A stretch of 64,000 nucleotides of DNA from Rhodospirillaceae bacterium UBA1479 (GCA_002325375.1 DCRZ01000002.1:496001-560000), one strand, 5' to 3'. Shown: positions 17,933 to 26,732, counted from the first letter of the stretch. The notes: generated from the letters alone by a model not told the origin. Program-made: numbers and translations.

Positions 17933-18478
17933 ATGAAGGTATTCGGCCTGGTCGGATGGAGCGGCAGTGGTAAAACGACCCTGCTGGTGCGTCTGATCCC
18001 GGAACTGACGTCGCGGGGGCTCACGGTTTCGACCATGAAGCACACCCACCACAATTTCGACATCGACCAGAAGGGCAAGGATTCCTATGAGCACCGCGCG
18101 GCGGGGGCCACGGAAGTCATGCTGACCTCGGGCAAGCGCTGGGTCCTGCAACGGGAACTGCGCGACGAGGGTGAGCCCGATATGGATAGCCTGATCCGGC
18201 GCATGGCACCGGTCGACCTGGTCCTGATCGAAGGCTTCAAGCGTCATCGCCACGACAAGATGGAGGTGTTCCGCGCCGAAGTGGGGAAGGATCTGATCGC
18301 CGCCGATGACGGCACCATCGTCGCCGTGGCCTCGGACGGGGCGGTCGCGGGCGTGACCTGCCCGGTCCTCGACATCAACGACGTTAGCGCAATCGCCGAT
18401 TTCATCGTCGCCCATTGCGGCCTGACGGCCTCGGCCGTGCAGGGGCAGCCCGGCAAGGTCAGCCATGGCGCAGCTTAA
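17933..18478 (+). CDS. mobB: Molybdopterin-guanine dinucleotide biosynthesis protein B
   Basis: GTP-binding adaptor that helps MobA attach GMP to molybdopterin. The 181-residue protein has a P-loop GWSGSGKTT at residues 8-16, STMKHTHHNFDIDQKGKDS and HRAAGATEVMLTS, all typical of MobB, and LVLIEGFK in the middle. AAGGGGAAA lies upstream of ATG 17933. It overlaps moeA by 14 bases. mobA, moaA, moaB/C and the Mo transporter are not in this window. Confidence 0.94.
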   Translation: MKVFGLVGWSGSGKTTLLVRLIPELTSRGLTVSTMKHTHHNFDIDQKGKDSYEHRAAGATEVMLTSGKRWVLQRELRDEGEPDMDSLIRRMAPVDLVLIEGFKRHRHDKMEVFRAEVGKDLIAADDGTIVAVASDGAVAGVTCPVLDINDVSAIADFIVAHCGLTASAVQGQPGKVSHGAA

Positions 18479-19730
18479 GGACGACTGCTTCGCCTTCGAC
18501 GGCGGCCTGATGCCGGTGGACGATGCGCTGGCGATCCTGGCCGGGCGCATCGCCTGCGTCGTCGGCACGGAACAGGTCCCACTGCGCCAGGCGCTCGGCC
18601 GGATTTTGGCCGAGGACGTGGCCGCCCCCCGCAACGTGCCGCCCCACGACAATTCCGCCGTCGACGGCTACGCGGTCTATCATGCGGATCTGAACCCCGA
18701 CGCTGAAACGCGCCTGCCCGTGGCCGGGCGCATCGCCGCGGGTCATCCCCTGGACGGACCCGCCGAACGCGGCAAGGCGTACCAGATCTTCACCGGCGCC
18801 CCCATGCCGGCGGGGGCCGACGGCGGCCCGGACACGGTCTTCATGGCGGAAGACGCAGAGATCGCAGGTGATGTCGTGGTCCTGCCCAAGGGCCTGAAGA
18901 AGGGGTCGAACCGCAGGTTCGCGGGCGAGGACGTGAAACGGGGCGACGTGATCCTGCGCGCCGGGCAGCGCCTGCGCGCCCAGGAAATCGGCCTGGCGGC
19001 CTCGGTCGGGCGCGGCGACCTGACCGTGCGGCAAAGGCTGCGCGCGGCCGTGTTTTCGACCGGGGACGAGGTTCGTGACCCGGCCGAGGGAGCCCCCGAG
19101 GGCTGCATCTTCGACGCCAACCGCTACACGGTCATGAGCCTGCTGGACGGGCTCGGCTGCGCCGTCACCGATCTGGGCATTCTGCCCGACAACCCGGACG
19201 CCATCGCCCAGGCCCTGGCGGGAGCCGAGGCGGGCCATGATCTGTTGATCACCTCGGGCGGCGTGTCGGCCGGCGAGGAAGACCATGTGAAGGCCGCCGT
19301 GGAACGTCGGGGCAGCATTCATTTCTGGCGTCTGGCGATCAAGCCGGGGCGGCCCGTGGCCCTGGGGCAAGTCGGCGACACCGCCTTCGTCGGCCTGCCG
19401 GGCAACCCGGTCGCGGCCATGGTCACCTTCATGCTGATCGCGCGGCCCTTGATCATGATGCTGTCAGGCGCGGCGGAGACGGACGCCCCGCGCTTTGCGG
19501 TCAAGGCCGGTTTCCCCTACAAGAAAAAGACCGGGCGGCGCGAATGGGCGCGGGCCAAGCTGGTGCGAAACGGCGGCGGCATGCTTGTCGCGGAAAAACG
19601 CCATTCGTCGGGGGCGGGTATCCTGACCTCCATGGTCGATGCCGACGGCCTGGTCGAACTGCCGGAAGAATTGACCGAATTGAAAGAGGGTGCGACCGTG
19701 GATTTCCTGCCGTTCCGTGAGGTGACCTGA
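18465..19730 (+). CDS. moeA: Molybdopterin molybdotransferase MoeA
   Basis: Inserts molybdate into adenylylated molybdopterin. The 421-residue product has the four-domain MoeA pattern: MPVDDALAILAGRI and PPHDNSAVDGYAV near the start, the GAPMPAGAD metal-site loop, the MogA-like domain (VFSTGDEV, then ITSGGVSAGEEDHVK, GLPGNPVA) in the middle, and a C-terminal beta domain (REWARAKLVR, SSGAGILTSM). It overlaps mobB by 14 bases and its stop abuts the moaD ATG, so mobB-moeA-moaD are translationally coupled. Confidence 0.96.
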   Translation: MAQLKDDCFAFDGGLMPVDDALAILAGRIACVVGTEQVPLRQALGRILAEDVAAPRNVPPHDNSAVDGYAVYHADLNPDAETRLPVAGRIAAGHPLDGPAERGKAYQIFTGAPMPAGADGGPDTVFMAEDAEIAGDVVVLPKGLKKGSNRRFAGEDVKRGDVILRAGQRLRAQEIGLAASVGRGDLTVRQRLRAAVFSTGDEVRDPAEGAPEGCIFDANRYTVMSLLDGLGCAVTDLGILPDNPDAIAQALAGAEAGHDLLITSGGVSAGEEDHVKAAVERRGSIHFWRLAIKPGRPVALGQVGDTAFVGLPGNPVAAMVTFMLIARPLIMMLSGAAETDAPRFAVKAGFPYKKKTGRREWARAKLVRNGGGMLVAEKRHSSGAGILTSMVDADGLVELPEELTELKEGATVDFLPFREVT

Positions 19731-19994
19731 ATGACTGCGCCCGTAAAACTGCTGTATTTCGCCTGGCTGCGTGAAAAGGCTGGGGTCGGCGAGGAAGACG
19801 TCCAGCCGCCGACCACGGTCGCGACCGTGGCCCAGCTCATCGACTGGCTGGAAGCACAGGGCGGCGGCCGCGCCGAGGCCTTCGCCGACCGTAAGGTCGT
19901 GCGTGTCGCCGTGAACCAGGAATATGTTAGTCTGAACCATCCCGTGACGGCGGGCGACGAGGTCGCGTTCTTTCCGCCGGTGACGGGCGGCTGA
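19731..19994 (+). CDS. moaD: Molybdopterin synthase small subunit
   Basis: Ubiquitin-like sulfur carrier; its C-terminal thiocarboxylate donates sulfur to precursor Z. The 87-residue protein starts VKLLYFAWLREKAGVGEED and ends in the required Gly-Gly (FFPPVTGG). ATG 19731 directly follows the moeA TGA. moaE, its partner, begins 17 bases downstream with an AAGGAG site. Confidence 0.95.
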   Translation: MTAPVKLLYFAWLREKAGVGEEDVQPPTTVATVAQLIDWLEAQGGGRAEAFADRKVVRVAVNQEYVSLNHPVTAGDEVAFFPPVTGG

Positions 19995-20011
19995 CAGGGC
20001 AAGGAGCATCC

Positions 20012-20482
20012 ATGATCCGGGTGCAGACAGAGGATTTCGATCTGGGCGCCGAACTGAAGGCGTTGACCGCCGGCAATCACGGCATCGGCGGCCTGTGTTC
20101 CTTCGTCGGCCTGGTCCGTGACATGGCGGGCGGCGAGGCGATCGGCGCCATGACCCTGGAACACTACCCCGGGATGACGGAAAAGGAGTTGGCGCGCATC
20201 GAGGCCGAGGCCCAGGCGCGCTGGCCGCTCGACGCGACCCTGATTATCCATCGTTACGGGCGGCTGGAGCCGGGCGACCAGATCGTTCTGGTCGCCGCCG
20301 CGTCGGCCCACCGCGAGGCGGCGTTTGAAGCCTGCCACTTCCTGATCGATTTCCTCAAGACCAAGGCGCCGTTCTGGAAGCTGGAAGGCACGCCCGGCGG
20401 CGGCCAATGGGTCGACGCCCGCGATTCCGACGACGCGGCGACGGCGCGCTGGACGCAGGCTCCCGGAAAGGCCGCCGAGTGA
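20012..20482 (+). CDS. moaE: Molybdopterin synthase catalytic subunit
   Basis: Large subunit of MPT synthase, which binds MoaD's C-terminal tail. The 156-residue product contains the family blocks GGLCSFVGLVRD, MTLEHYPGMTEKEL, IIHRYGRLEPGDQIVLVAAASAHREAAFEACHFLIDFLKT (in part) and the catalytic Lys region KTKAPFWKLE. AAGGAG precedes ATG 20012. A GTGA overlap couples it to the following HAD gene. Confidence 0.96.
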   Translation: MIRVQTEDFDLGAELKALTAGNHGIGGLCSFVGLVRDMAGGEAIGAMTLEHYPGMTEKELARIEAEAQARWPLDATLIIHRYGRLEPGDQIVLVAAASAHREAAFEACHFLIDFLKTKAPFWKLEGTPGGGQWVDARDSDDAATARWTQAPGKAAE

Positions 20483-21174
20483 CGGCCGCCTCCGTCACGC
20501 CCCGCGACATCGACGCGGTGTTTTTCGATTTCGACGGCGTGCTGGTCGAATCCAACGAGGTCAAGATCGACGCCTTCCGCCGCCTTTACGAACCTTTCGG
20601 AACCGACGTGGTCGATCAGGTGATCGCCGAACATGTCCGTCATGAAGGCGTGTCGCGGGTGGTCAAGCTGGAACGCTTTCACCGGGAATTTCTCGGCATC
20701 GTCTTGGACGAAGACGGTCTTGCCGATCTTGCGCAAACCTATTCCGAGATGGTCGAGGACGTCGTGGTCGCCTGCGACGCCGTGCCGGGCGCGGTCGAGG
20801 CATTGGATGTCTGGGCCAAACATTGCCCGCTTTACGTGGTGTCCGGAACACCCCAGGACGAACTGCGCCGCATCGCCCAGCGCCGGGGTCTGGATGGATA
20901 CTTCGCAACCGTGTTCGGATCCCCCCGCGTCAAACCGGACATTGTCGGGGACGAACTTTCGCGGATCGGGGTTCAGGCGGATCGTGTTCTGTTCGTCGGC
21001 GATTCCCTGACTGATTATGACTGTGCGGTGGCCGTCGGCACCCGCTTTCTCGGCCGTGTGCCGCCCTGGCGGCAAAGCCGGTTCCCGGATGATACCGAAG
21101 TCGCCCCGGATATGTGGTCCCTGGCTTTGGCCGGGGGGGCGCCGACCCGACCGCAGGCGGAGTCCAGGGCATGA
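20479..21174 (+). CDS. HAD-superfamily hydrolase (phosphatase, subfamily IA)
   Basis: Likely small-molecule phosphatase of 231 aa. Motif I is FFDFDGVLVES (nucleophile D17, acid D19), motif II is VVSGTP, motif III the Lys of PRVKPD and motif IV LFVGDSLTDYDCA, so all catalytic residues are present. A helical cap lies between motifs I and II. The substrate cannot be told from sequence; phosphoglycolate-phosphatase-like and sugar-phosphatase activities are both possible. It starts with GTG overlapping the moaE stop (4 bases) and ends overlapping the next ATG, so it may be co-expressed with the Moco genes. Confidence 0.82.
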   Translation: MTAASVTPRDIDAVFFDFDGVLVESNEVKIDAFRRLYEPFGTDVVDQVIAEHVRHEGVSRVVKLERFHREFLGIVLDEDGLADLAQTYSEMVEDVVVACDAVPGAVEALDVWAKHCPLYVVSGTPQDELRRIAQRRGLDGYFATVFGSPRVKPDIVGDELSRIGVQADRVLFVGDSLTDYDCAVAVGTRFLGRVPPWRQSRFPDDTEVAPDMWSLALAGGAPTRPQAESRA

Positions 21175-22001
21175 GCGCCGGCGACGACCTGGACCGGGTC
21201 TACCATCCGTCCAAAGCTTATAAGAACGAGCAGTTCCTGAACTCCCGGAGCGCCAGGAGTGTGCGCATCCTGTCGGAATATGTCGAGCCGGCGGCACGCT
21301 TCAGCGCCCTCGACGTGGCCGATACGGTGGTGTTTTTCGGCTCGGCCCGTATTCTGCCCCGGGACGAAGCCGAACACCGCCTGCAGGCGGCCCGCGAACA
21401 CGGCGGCGATGTCGCCCGTGCCGAAATGGCGCTGGAAATGTCGCGGTATTACGAGGATGCTCGCGAACTGGCCCGGCGTCTGACCGAATGGTCGAAGGGA
21501 TTGGAAGAAAAGCACAAGCGATTCATCGTGTGTTCCGGCGGCGGGCCGGGGATCATGGAAGCCGCCAACCGGGGCGCATCGGAAGCCAAGGGCATCAATA
21601 TCGGGCTGGGCATTTCACTGCCCCATGAACAGCACGCCAATCCTTATATCACCCGCGAACTGGCCTTTGAATTCCATTACTTCTTCATGCGCAAGCTGTG
21701 GTTCATGTATCTCGCCAAGGCGCTGATCGTATTTCCCGGCGGCTTCGGGTCTCTGGACGAAATGTTCGAAACCCTGACCCTGATCCAGACCGGCAAGATC
21801 AAGAAGCATATGCCGGTCATCCTTTACGGCCGAGATTTCTGGAACGACGTGCTGAACCTGGATGCGCTGGTGAAGTACGGCACGATCAATGCCGAGGATG
21901 TCGACCTGTTGCATGTGGTCGATACGGTCGATGATGCCTTCACCTATATTACCGGTGAATTGTCCAAGAGCCTGGAAACCCCGAAAGGGCCGGAACTCTA
22001 G
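21171..22001 (+). CDS. LOG-family protein (nucleoside-5'-monophosphate phosphoribohydrolase-like)
   Basis: Contains the LOG-family signature SGGGPGIMEAANRGA and PGGFGSLDEMFE (PGGxGTxxE-type with Ser for Thr), which in characterised members hydrolyses cytokinin riboside monophosphates or AMP; older annotations call these lysine decarboxylases, which is not supported. At 276 aa it has an N-terminal extension of about 90 residues before the Rossmann core, like the longer type II members. ATG 21171 overlaps the HAD stop. A non-coding gap with A/T-rich runs follows. Confidence 0.82.
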   Translation: MSAGDDLDRVYHPSKAYKNEQFLNSRSARSVRILSEYVEPAARFSALDVADTVVFFGSARILPRDEAEHRLQAAREHGGDVARAEMALEMSRYYEDARELARRLTEWSKGLEEKHKRFIVCSGGGPGIMEAANRGASEAKGINIGLGISLPHEQHANPYITRELAFEFHYFFMRKLWFMYLAKALIVFPGGFGSLDEMFETLTLIQTGKIKKHMPVILYGRDFWNDVLNLDALVKYGTINAEDVDLLHVVDTVDDAFTYITGELSKSLETPKGPEL

Positions 22002-22139
22002 TATTGAACTGTTGCGCCGCACCCTATAACCATCGGCTATATATTAATTTTCAGCCCGTCTCTCTAAGTTAGCCCATTAATTGGCCGCATCGCCGGGGCC
22101 GACGCGCAGATAAACGGCGCTCCAGGGGAATTAGACAGA

Positions 22140-23894
22140 ATGTCGGGTGCCAGCCTTTCACGGCTTAGCATTGTATGGAAGATGTTGGCGCCGACACCGC
22201 TTGTCGTGTTGATCAGTCTGGTCGTCGTGCTGTTGATCGTGCCGCCCATGGTGCGCACCAATGTCGAGGCCGCCGCTCGCGACGCCGCCCTTGAAACCAT
22301 CCATCAGTACAAAACCGTACGCGGTATCTACAGCCGCAACGTCGTCAGAAAAGTGCTCGCCCATCCGGAGTTTTCCGCGACCGTGGAGCACAGCGACAAC
22401 ATCAACGAAATTCCGCCGCCTGCGACGTTCATCCTCGATATCAGCGAGGCTCTGTCCAAGGAAGGCATCTCGCTGAAATTTTACAGCCCCTTTCCCTTCG
22501 CCAACCGCGCCGACCGGAAAATGGATGCCTTCGGCGCCAAGGCTTGGGAGTTGTTGTCAGCCAATCCCGAAGCGGTGATTAGCGAAGAAACGAGCATCGA
22601 CGGCCATCGTGCCTACCGTGTTGCCGTGGGCGATGTCTTTCGCCAGCAAACCTGTGTGGATTGCCACAACTACCATCCCCTATCGATCAAGAAGGGATGG
22701 AAGTTGGGTGACCTGCGCGGCGTGTTCGAGGTGGTCGTCGATGTCGAGCGTCTGTTGGATACGGGCGACAGGGTCAGTCGCTTCGTCATTCTGGCCTTCG
22801 TCGCAAGCGGTTTGTTGATTGTCCTGGTCGGCGTGATGATCGGCCGCCCCATCGCCCACCGCCTGAGCGAGATGCGGGGAGCCGTGCAAGCGGTTGCAGA
22901 TGGGCGATGGGATGTGGATATTCCGGCCTCCAAGTCCAACGACGAGATCGGTGCGTTGGGCGGGGCCTTGGAGGTGTTTCGCGAGAACGCCAAGCGGCGC
23001 GTCGAGTTGGAAGAAGAGCAGCTTGATTTGTACAATCAGATCAAATCGCAGATCGTTCTGTTGACGGATACAAACAAATCCATCGAACGGTTCGTGCCGA
23101 ACACCTTCCTCAAATTGTTGAATAAAGAAAACGTCATTGACGTCGAACTGGGCGATTACGCGCTGCGTGACATGTCGGTTCTGTTCACGGATATCCGTGA
23201 TTTCACGACGCTGTCCGAAACGATGACGCCCAACGACAATTTCAGCTTCATCAACAATTACCTCGGCCGCATGGGGCCGATCATCCGCGACCACAAGGGG
23301 TTCATCGATAAGTACATCGGTGATGCGATCATGGCGTTGTTCGACGAACCGGACAACGCCTTGGCGGCGGCCGTGGACATGTTGCAGCGCCTGGAGCGTT
23401 ACAATCAGGAAGAACGTATCCGCTATGGTCGCGATGCCATCCGTATCGGCATCGGCATCAATACGGGCTCTTTGATGCTCGGCACCATCGGCGAAAAGGA
23501 CCGCATGGACGGCACCGTGATCAGCGATGCAGTCAATCTGGCGGCCCGGGTCGAGGGGCTGACGAAAGCCTATGGCGTGCCGCTGATGATCACCGACAAT
23601 ACGCTGAACGCCCTAGCGGACCCCGGAAAATACTCGATCCGGCCGCTCGATTCCGTGACGGTCAAAGGCAAGAGCAACCAGGTGGCCGTGTTCGAAGTTC
23701 TGGATGGTCTTTCCGATCACGATCGTGCGGCCAAGGAAGCAACCCTAGAAACCTATCTGGCAGCGATCGCGGCGCTAAAGTCGGGCCATCCGGTTCGCGC
23801 CCGGAGGTTGTTCGAGGAATGCCTCGCCGCCAATCCGAACGATACGCCCGTGCGCCTTCATCTGAGCCGGCTGGCGGTCGAGGTCGAGGCCTAG
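22140..23894 (+). CDS. Membrane class III nucleotide cyclase with periplasmic c-type haem domain
   Basis: Sensor adenylate or guanylate cyclase of 584 aa. Layout: TM1 (about 18-37); a periplasmic domain (about 38-218) resembling the DUF3365/Tll0287-like haem domain, with CVDCH (C172, C175, H176) as a covalent haem c site; TM2 (about 219-240); HAMP (about 241-295); a short coiled region; a class III catalytic domain (about 340-515). Metal-binding Asp are D351 (FTDIRDF) and D395 (KYIGDAIMA), with the base-reading K391 of DKYIGD; ISDAVNLAARVEG carries the Asn/Arg transition-state pair. All key residues are present, so it should be active. Codon use is somewhat more A/T-rich than its neighbours. 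Confidence 0.88.
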   Translation: MSGASLSRLSIVWKMLAPTPLVVLISLVVVLLIVPPMVRTNVEAAARDAALETIHQYKTVRGIYSRNVVRKVLAHPEFSATVEHSDNINEIPPPATFILDISEALSKEGISLKFYSPFPFANRADRKMDAFGAKAWELLSANPEAVISEETSIDGHRAYRVAVGDVFRQQTCVDCHNYHPLSIKKGWKLGDLRGVFEVVVDVERLLDTGDRVSRFVILAFVASGLLIVLVGVMIGRPIAHRLSEMRGAVQAVADGRWDVDIPASKSNDEIGALGGALEVFRENAKRRVELEEEQLDLYNQIKSQIVLLTDTNKSIERFVPNTFLKLLNKENVIDVELGDYALRDMSVLFTDIRDFTTLSETMTPNDNFSFINNYLGRMGPIIRDHKGFIDKYIGDAIMALFDEPDNALAAAVDMLQRLERYNQEERIRYGRDAIRIGIGINTGSLMLGTIGEKDRMDGTVISDAVNLAARVEGLTKAYGVPLMITDNTLNALADPGKYSIRPLDSVTVKGKSNQVAVFEVLDGLSDHDRAAKEATLETYLAAIAALKSGHPVRARRLFEECLAANPNDTPVRLHLSRLAVEVEA

Positions 23895-23926
23895 GCGCGC
23901 TTACTTGCACGATACCGGGGGCGTGC

Positions 23927-25075
23927 TTAACGCCGTGGCCGCCGCTTTGGTCGTGCGCCGCCGCCCATCCATCCTTTCCGCTTGAAGTAATAGACCAAGC
24001 CCAGGGCGATCGCGGCCATGATGGCGAGGGCGGCCGGATAGCCGTAGCGCCATCCCAGTTCGGGCATGTTGAACGGGGAGGCGGCCCTGTCGAAGTTCAT
24101 GCCCCAAAGGCCGGCGAAAAAACCCAGCGGAATGAAGATCGTGGCAATGATGGTCAAAACCTTCATGATCTCGTTCATGCGTGCGCTCAGGCTCGACAGA
24201 TAAACCTCAAGCAAAGAGGAAACCGTCTCCCGGTCGGTTTCCACGATATCCATCAATTGCACCAGATGGTCGTAACAGTCGCGCAGGTAGATACGGGTGT
24301 CCTTTGTGATCAGCGGGTTTTCATCGCGGATCAGCGCGTTGGCCATGTCACGCATGGGCCAGATGCATCGGCGCAGATGAATCAGGCGCCGTTTAAGGTC
24401 GTGAATGTCTTCCACCTGCCAAGGTTCGGGGCGGGCAATGACAAGGTCTTCAAGGTCGTCCAGGGTCTCGCCGGCGGCTTCAAGCACGGGAAAGTAGGCG
24501 TCGATCAATGTATCGATGATGGAATAGGCGAGATAGTCGGCGGATAATTGGCGAATGCGCCCCTTGCCATCTCGGATGCGCTCGCGCAGCGGATCAAGGC
24601 AGTCCGTGTGGCTTTCGTGGAAGCTGATGACGTATCCGTCGCCGAGGATCAGGGAAACCTGTTCGGTGTCTTCGCTGCCATTTACAGTGATGGCGCGGCA
24701 AACGACAAATACCTTGTCCTTGAACGTTTCCGCTTTCGGGCGCTGGTGGACGTTGACGATGTCTTCCTGGGCCAGGCTGTGGATGCCAAATTGGGCGCCG
24801 ATTTTTTCGATCAATCGGACATCGGCAAGGCCCGAAATCTGAATCCAGGTGACGGGAAGCTGCCGGCTGTGGGCGGTGATGTCGGCGTCGGGGGCCGGAC
24901 GATCCTCGCGAATACCTTCGGGGCCATAGGCAAGGATGCGGACGCGGGTTTCCTTGGCGCCGGAATGGACGATCAACGTTCCGGGGGGCGAGCCTGGCTT
25001 GGCGCGACGTACGGCAATGCCGCGCCGCCGCCGGGGAGGATGATCGGAAGGCCTCTTTGCCGTGTCTTCCGCCAT
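23927..25075 (-). CDS. CorA-family magnesium/divalent cation transporter
   Basis: Pentameric inner-membrane Mg channel of the CorA/ZntB group, 382 aa. A large cytoplasmic domain comes first, with a basic N-terminal stretch (PPRRRRGIAVRR); the long stalk helix follows, then two C-terminal membrane helices separated by the pore signature G-M-N in FFAGLWGMNFDRAASP. A basic tail (RPKRRPRR) ends the protein. It starts 9 bases after the ilvE stop on the same strand, so ilvE-corA is a likely operon under the promoter facing marR. It converges on the cyclase gene, 32 bases apart. Confidence 0.9.
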   Translation of the reverse strand: MAEDTAKRPSDHPPRRRRGIAVRRAKPGSPPGTLIVHSGAKETRVRILAYGPEGIREDRPAPDADITAHSRQLPVTWIQISGLADVRLIEKIGAQFGIHSLAQEDIVNVHQRPKAETFKDKVFVVCRAITVNGSEDTEQVSLILGDGYVISFHESHTDCLDPLRERIRDGKGRIRQLSADYLAYSIIDTLIDAYFPVLEAAGETLDDLEDLVIARPEPWQVEDIHDLKRRLIHLRRCIWPMRDMANALIRDENPLITKDTRIYLRDCYDHLVQLMDIVETDRETVSSLLEVYLSSLSARMNEIMKVLTIIATIFIPLGFFAGLWGMNFDRAASPFNMPELGWRYGYPAALAIMAAIALGLVYYFKRKGWMGGGARPKRRPRR

Positions 25076-25084
25076 CCCGATGGC

Positions 25085-25984
25085 CTATTCCGCCGCCGCG
25101 CTTTCCGTCTTCTTGCCGACGGCCTTTTCGTAGTCCTCGATCAGCCAATGGGTGATCTGGCCCGGCGTGAAGGTCATGTCGTCGATCTGGCCGACAGGCG
25201 TCACTTCGGCAGCGGATCCGGTAAGGAAGATTTCCGTCGCTTTTTTCAGCTCGTCCGGGAAGATCGCCCGTTCGATGACCTCGATCCCCCGGGCCTTGGC
25301 CAGGGCGATGACGGTCTGACGGGTGATGCCGTTGAGGAAGCAATCCGGCGTCGGCGTGTGCAGTTTGCCGTCGCCGAAGGAAATGAAGATGTTCGCCCCC
25401 GTGGCCTCGGCCACCTGGCCGCGGTAGTCCAGCATCAGGGCATCCTGGCAGCCGTGCGATTCCGCCGTGTGCTTGGATAGGGTGCAGATCATGTAAAGAC
25501 CCGCGGCCTTGGCGTGGACCGGTGCACATTCGGGTGCCGGGCGGCGCCAGGTCGAGGTTTCCAGCTTGATGCCCTTTTCGCGCAATTCCGGCGAAAAGTA
25601 GCTGGGCCAGTCCCAGGCGGCGATGGCGACGTTGATGCGGTTCTGCTGGGCCGACACGCCCATCATTTCCGATCCGCGCCAGGCGACCGGGCGGATGTAG
25701 CCGTCGACGATGCCGTTTTTGGTGCAGGCGTCGATGCAGGCCTGGTCGATCTCTTCCACCGTGTAAGGGATTTTGAAGCCCAGGGTTTGCGCGGAATAGA
25801 ACAATCGTTCCGTATGTTCGCGCAGCTTGAAGATTTGCCCCGAGTACATGCGTTCGCCTTCGAACACACAAGAGCCGTAATGCAGACCGTGGGTCAGGAC
25901 ATGGACGCGGGCGTCCCGCCAATCGACCCATTCCCCATTGAACCAGATCAGACCGTCGCGGTCGTCGAAGGTAGCAGCTGCCAT
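25085..25984 (-). CDS. ilvE: Branched-chain amino acid aminotransferase
   Basis: PLP-dependent class IV aminotransferase for Leu, Ile and Val, 299 aa. Visible features: IWFNGEWVDWRDARVHVLTHGLHYG at the start (in part), CVFEGERMYSG, VHAKAAGLYMICTLSKHTAESHGCQ with the Schiff-base Lys in LSKHTAE, ALMLDYRGQVAEATGANIF and TPDCFLNGITRQTV. I chose ATG at 25984; the frame is open 57 bases further out but that segment covers the promoter. The gene is divergent from marR with a palindrome over its -35. Confidence 0.93.
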   Translation of the reverse strand: MAAATFDDRDGLIWFNGEWVDWRDARVHVLTHGLHYGSCVFEGERMYSGQIFKLREHTERLFYSAQTLGFKIPYTVEEIDQACIDACTKNGIVDGYIRPVAWRGSEMMGVSAQQNRINVAIAAWDWPSYFSPELREKGIKLETSTWRRPAPECAPVHAKAAGLYMICTLSKHTAESHGCQDALMLDYRGQVAEATGANIFISFGDGKLHTPTPDCFLNGITRQTVIALAKARGIEVIERAIFPDELKKATEIFLTGSAAEVTPVGQIDDMTFTPGQITHWLIEDYEKAVGKKTESAAAE

Positions 25985-26031
25985 TGTAATATTCTTTCGT
26001 CCATCCGTTTTTCCCAAGAACGATGTTGCGT

Positions 26032-26060
26032 TTATTATCATTCTCAGGCATATAAGTCAA
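26032..26060 (-). promoter_or_regulatory. Probable ilvE promoter
   Basis: On the minus strand TTGACT (26060-26055) is followed, 17 bases on, by TAATAA (26037-26032); a better -10 match GATAAT (26039-26034) sits at 15 bases. Either reading gives a sigma70-type promoter about 50 bases before the ilvE start codon. The -35 hexamer lies within one arm of the inverted repeat at 26052-26074. Confidence 0.55.
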
Positions 26061-26074
26061 TAACACTGACTTAT
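26052..26074. promoter_or_regulatory. Palindromic operator candidate between ilvE and marR
   Basis: Perfect 8-bp inverted repeat ATAAGTCA-N7-TGACTTAT in the divergent ilvE/marR intergenic region. One arm overlaps the ilvE -35 element. Size and symmetry fit a dimeric winged-helix regulator such as the adjacent MarR protein; binding has to be inferred. Confidence 0.55.
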
Positions 26075-26127
26075 TTTTGCGGGGTCTTCGACCATATTTT
26101 CCGGCGGCCCCGGTGAAGGAAACCGTC

Positions 26128-26640
26128 ATGGATGAACAGGTCCCCTGGGTCCAGCAGCAGGCCGATCCCCTGGCGCCGCGCGATGACGACCTGCGCCACG
26201 CCATGGAACTGCTGTTCTTCGCCTACCGTGACTTCACGGGCGAAGCCGACGCCGTCCTGGCCGATTACGACATGGGCCGCGCCCATCACCGGGCGCTCTA
26301 TTTCATCGGCGCCAACACGGGCATCAGCGTGTCGGAATTGCTGGCGATCCTGAAGATCACCAAGCAGTCCCTCAACCGTGTGCTGTCGACCCTGATCGAT
26401 GAAGGCTATGTCGTGCAGGAAACCGATGACGGCGACCGCCGCCGGAGGCTTATGCATCTGACGCCCAAGGGCCGCGACCTGGAGCAGCTTTTGACCCGCC
26501 GCCAGTCGGCGCATATCGCGCGTGCCTACCGCGACGCGGGCCCCGACGCGGTCGAAGGATTCCGCCGCGTGCTGTTCGGCCTGATCAACGAGGCGGACCG
26601 TCATCGCGTGCCCCCCCCTGGCCCCGCGGCGCACGGCTGA
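26128..26640 (+). CDS. MarR-family transcriptional regulator
   Basis: Dimeric winged-helix repressor, 170 aa. Winged-helix core: MGRAHHRALYFIGANTGISVSELLAIL with the recognition helix KQSLNRVLSTLIDEGYVV and the wing ETDDGDRRRRLMHLTPKG (DxRxR-type), flanked by dimerisation helices at both ends. It faces ilvE-corA across 143 bases containing a perfect palindrome, so autoregulation and control of ilvE are plausible. Ligand unknown; this MarR type sits next to ilvE in other Alphaproteobacteria as far as I recall. The start ATG 26128 has GAAGGAAA upstream. Confidence 0.9.
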   Translation: MDEQVPWVQQQADPLAPRDDDLRHAMELLFFAYRDFTGEADAVLADYDMGRAHHRALYFIGANTGISVSELLAILKITKQSLNRVLSTLIDEGYVVQETDDGDRRRRLMHLTPKGRDLEQLLTRRQSAHIARAYRDAGPDAVEGFRRVLFGLINEADRHRVPPPGPAAHG

Positions 26641-26732
26641 CGGGCTGCCGCACCCGGCCCGATCATGATAGGATTTGCACCGGCCCTGTGGCCGCTTGAA
26701 CGCTTGACCGCATGGCACGGGGGAGTGATGTC

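Noticed and set aside
21171..22001. Lysine decarboxylase
   Set aside because: The PGGFGSLDE and SGGGPGIMEA motifs belong to the LOG phosphoribohydrolase family; the decarboxylase name is a historical misannotation.
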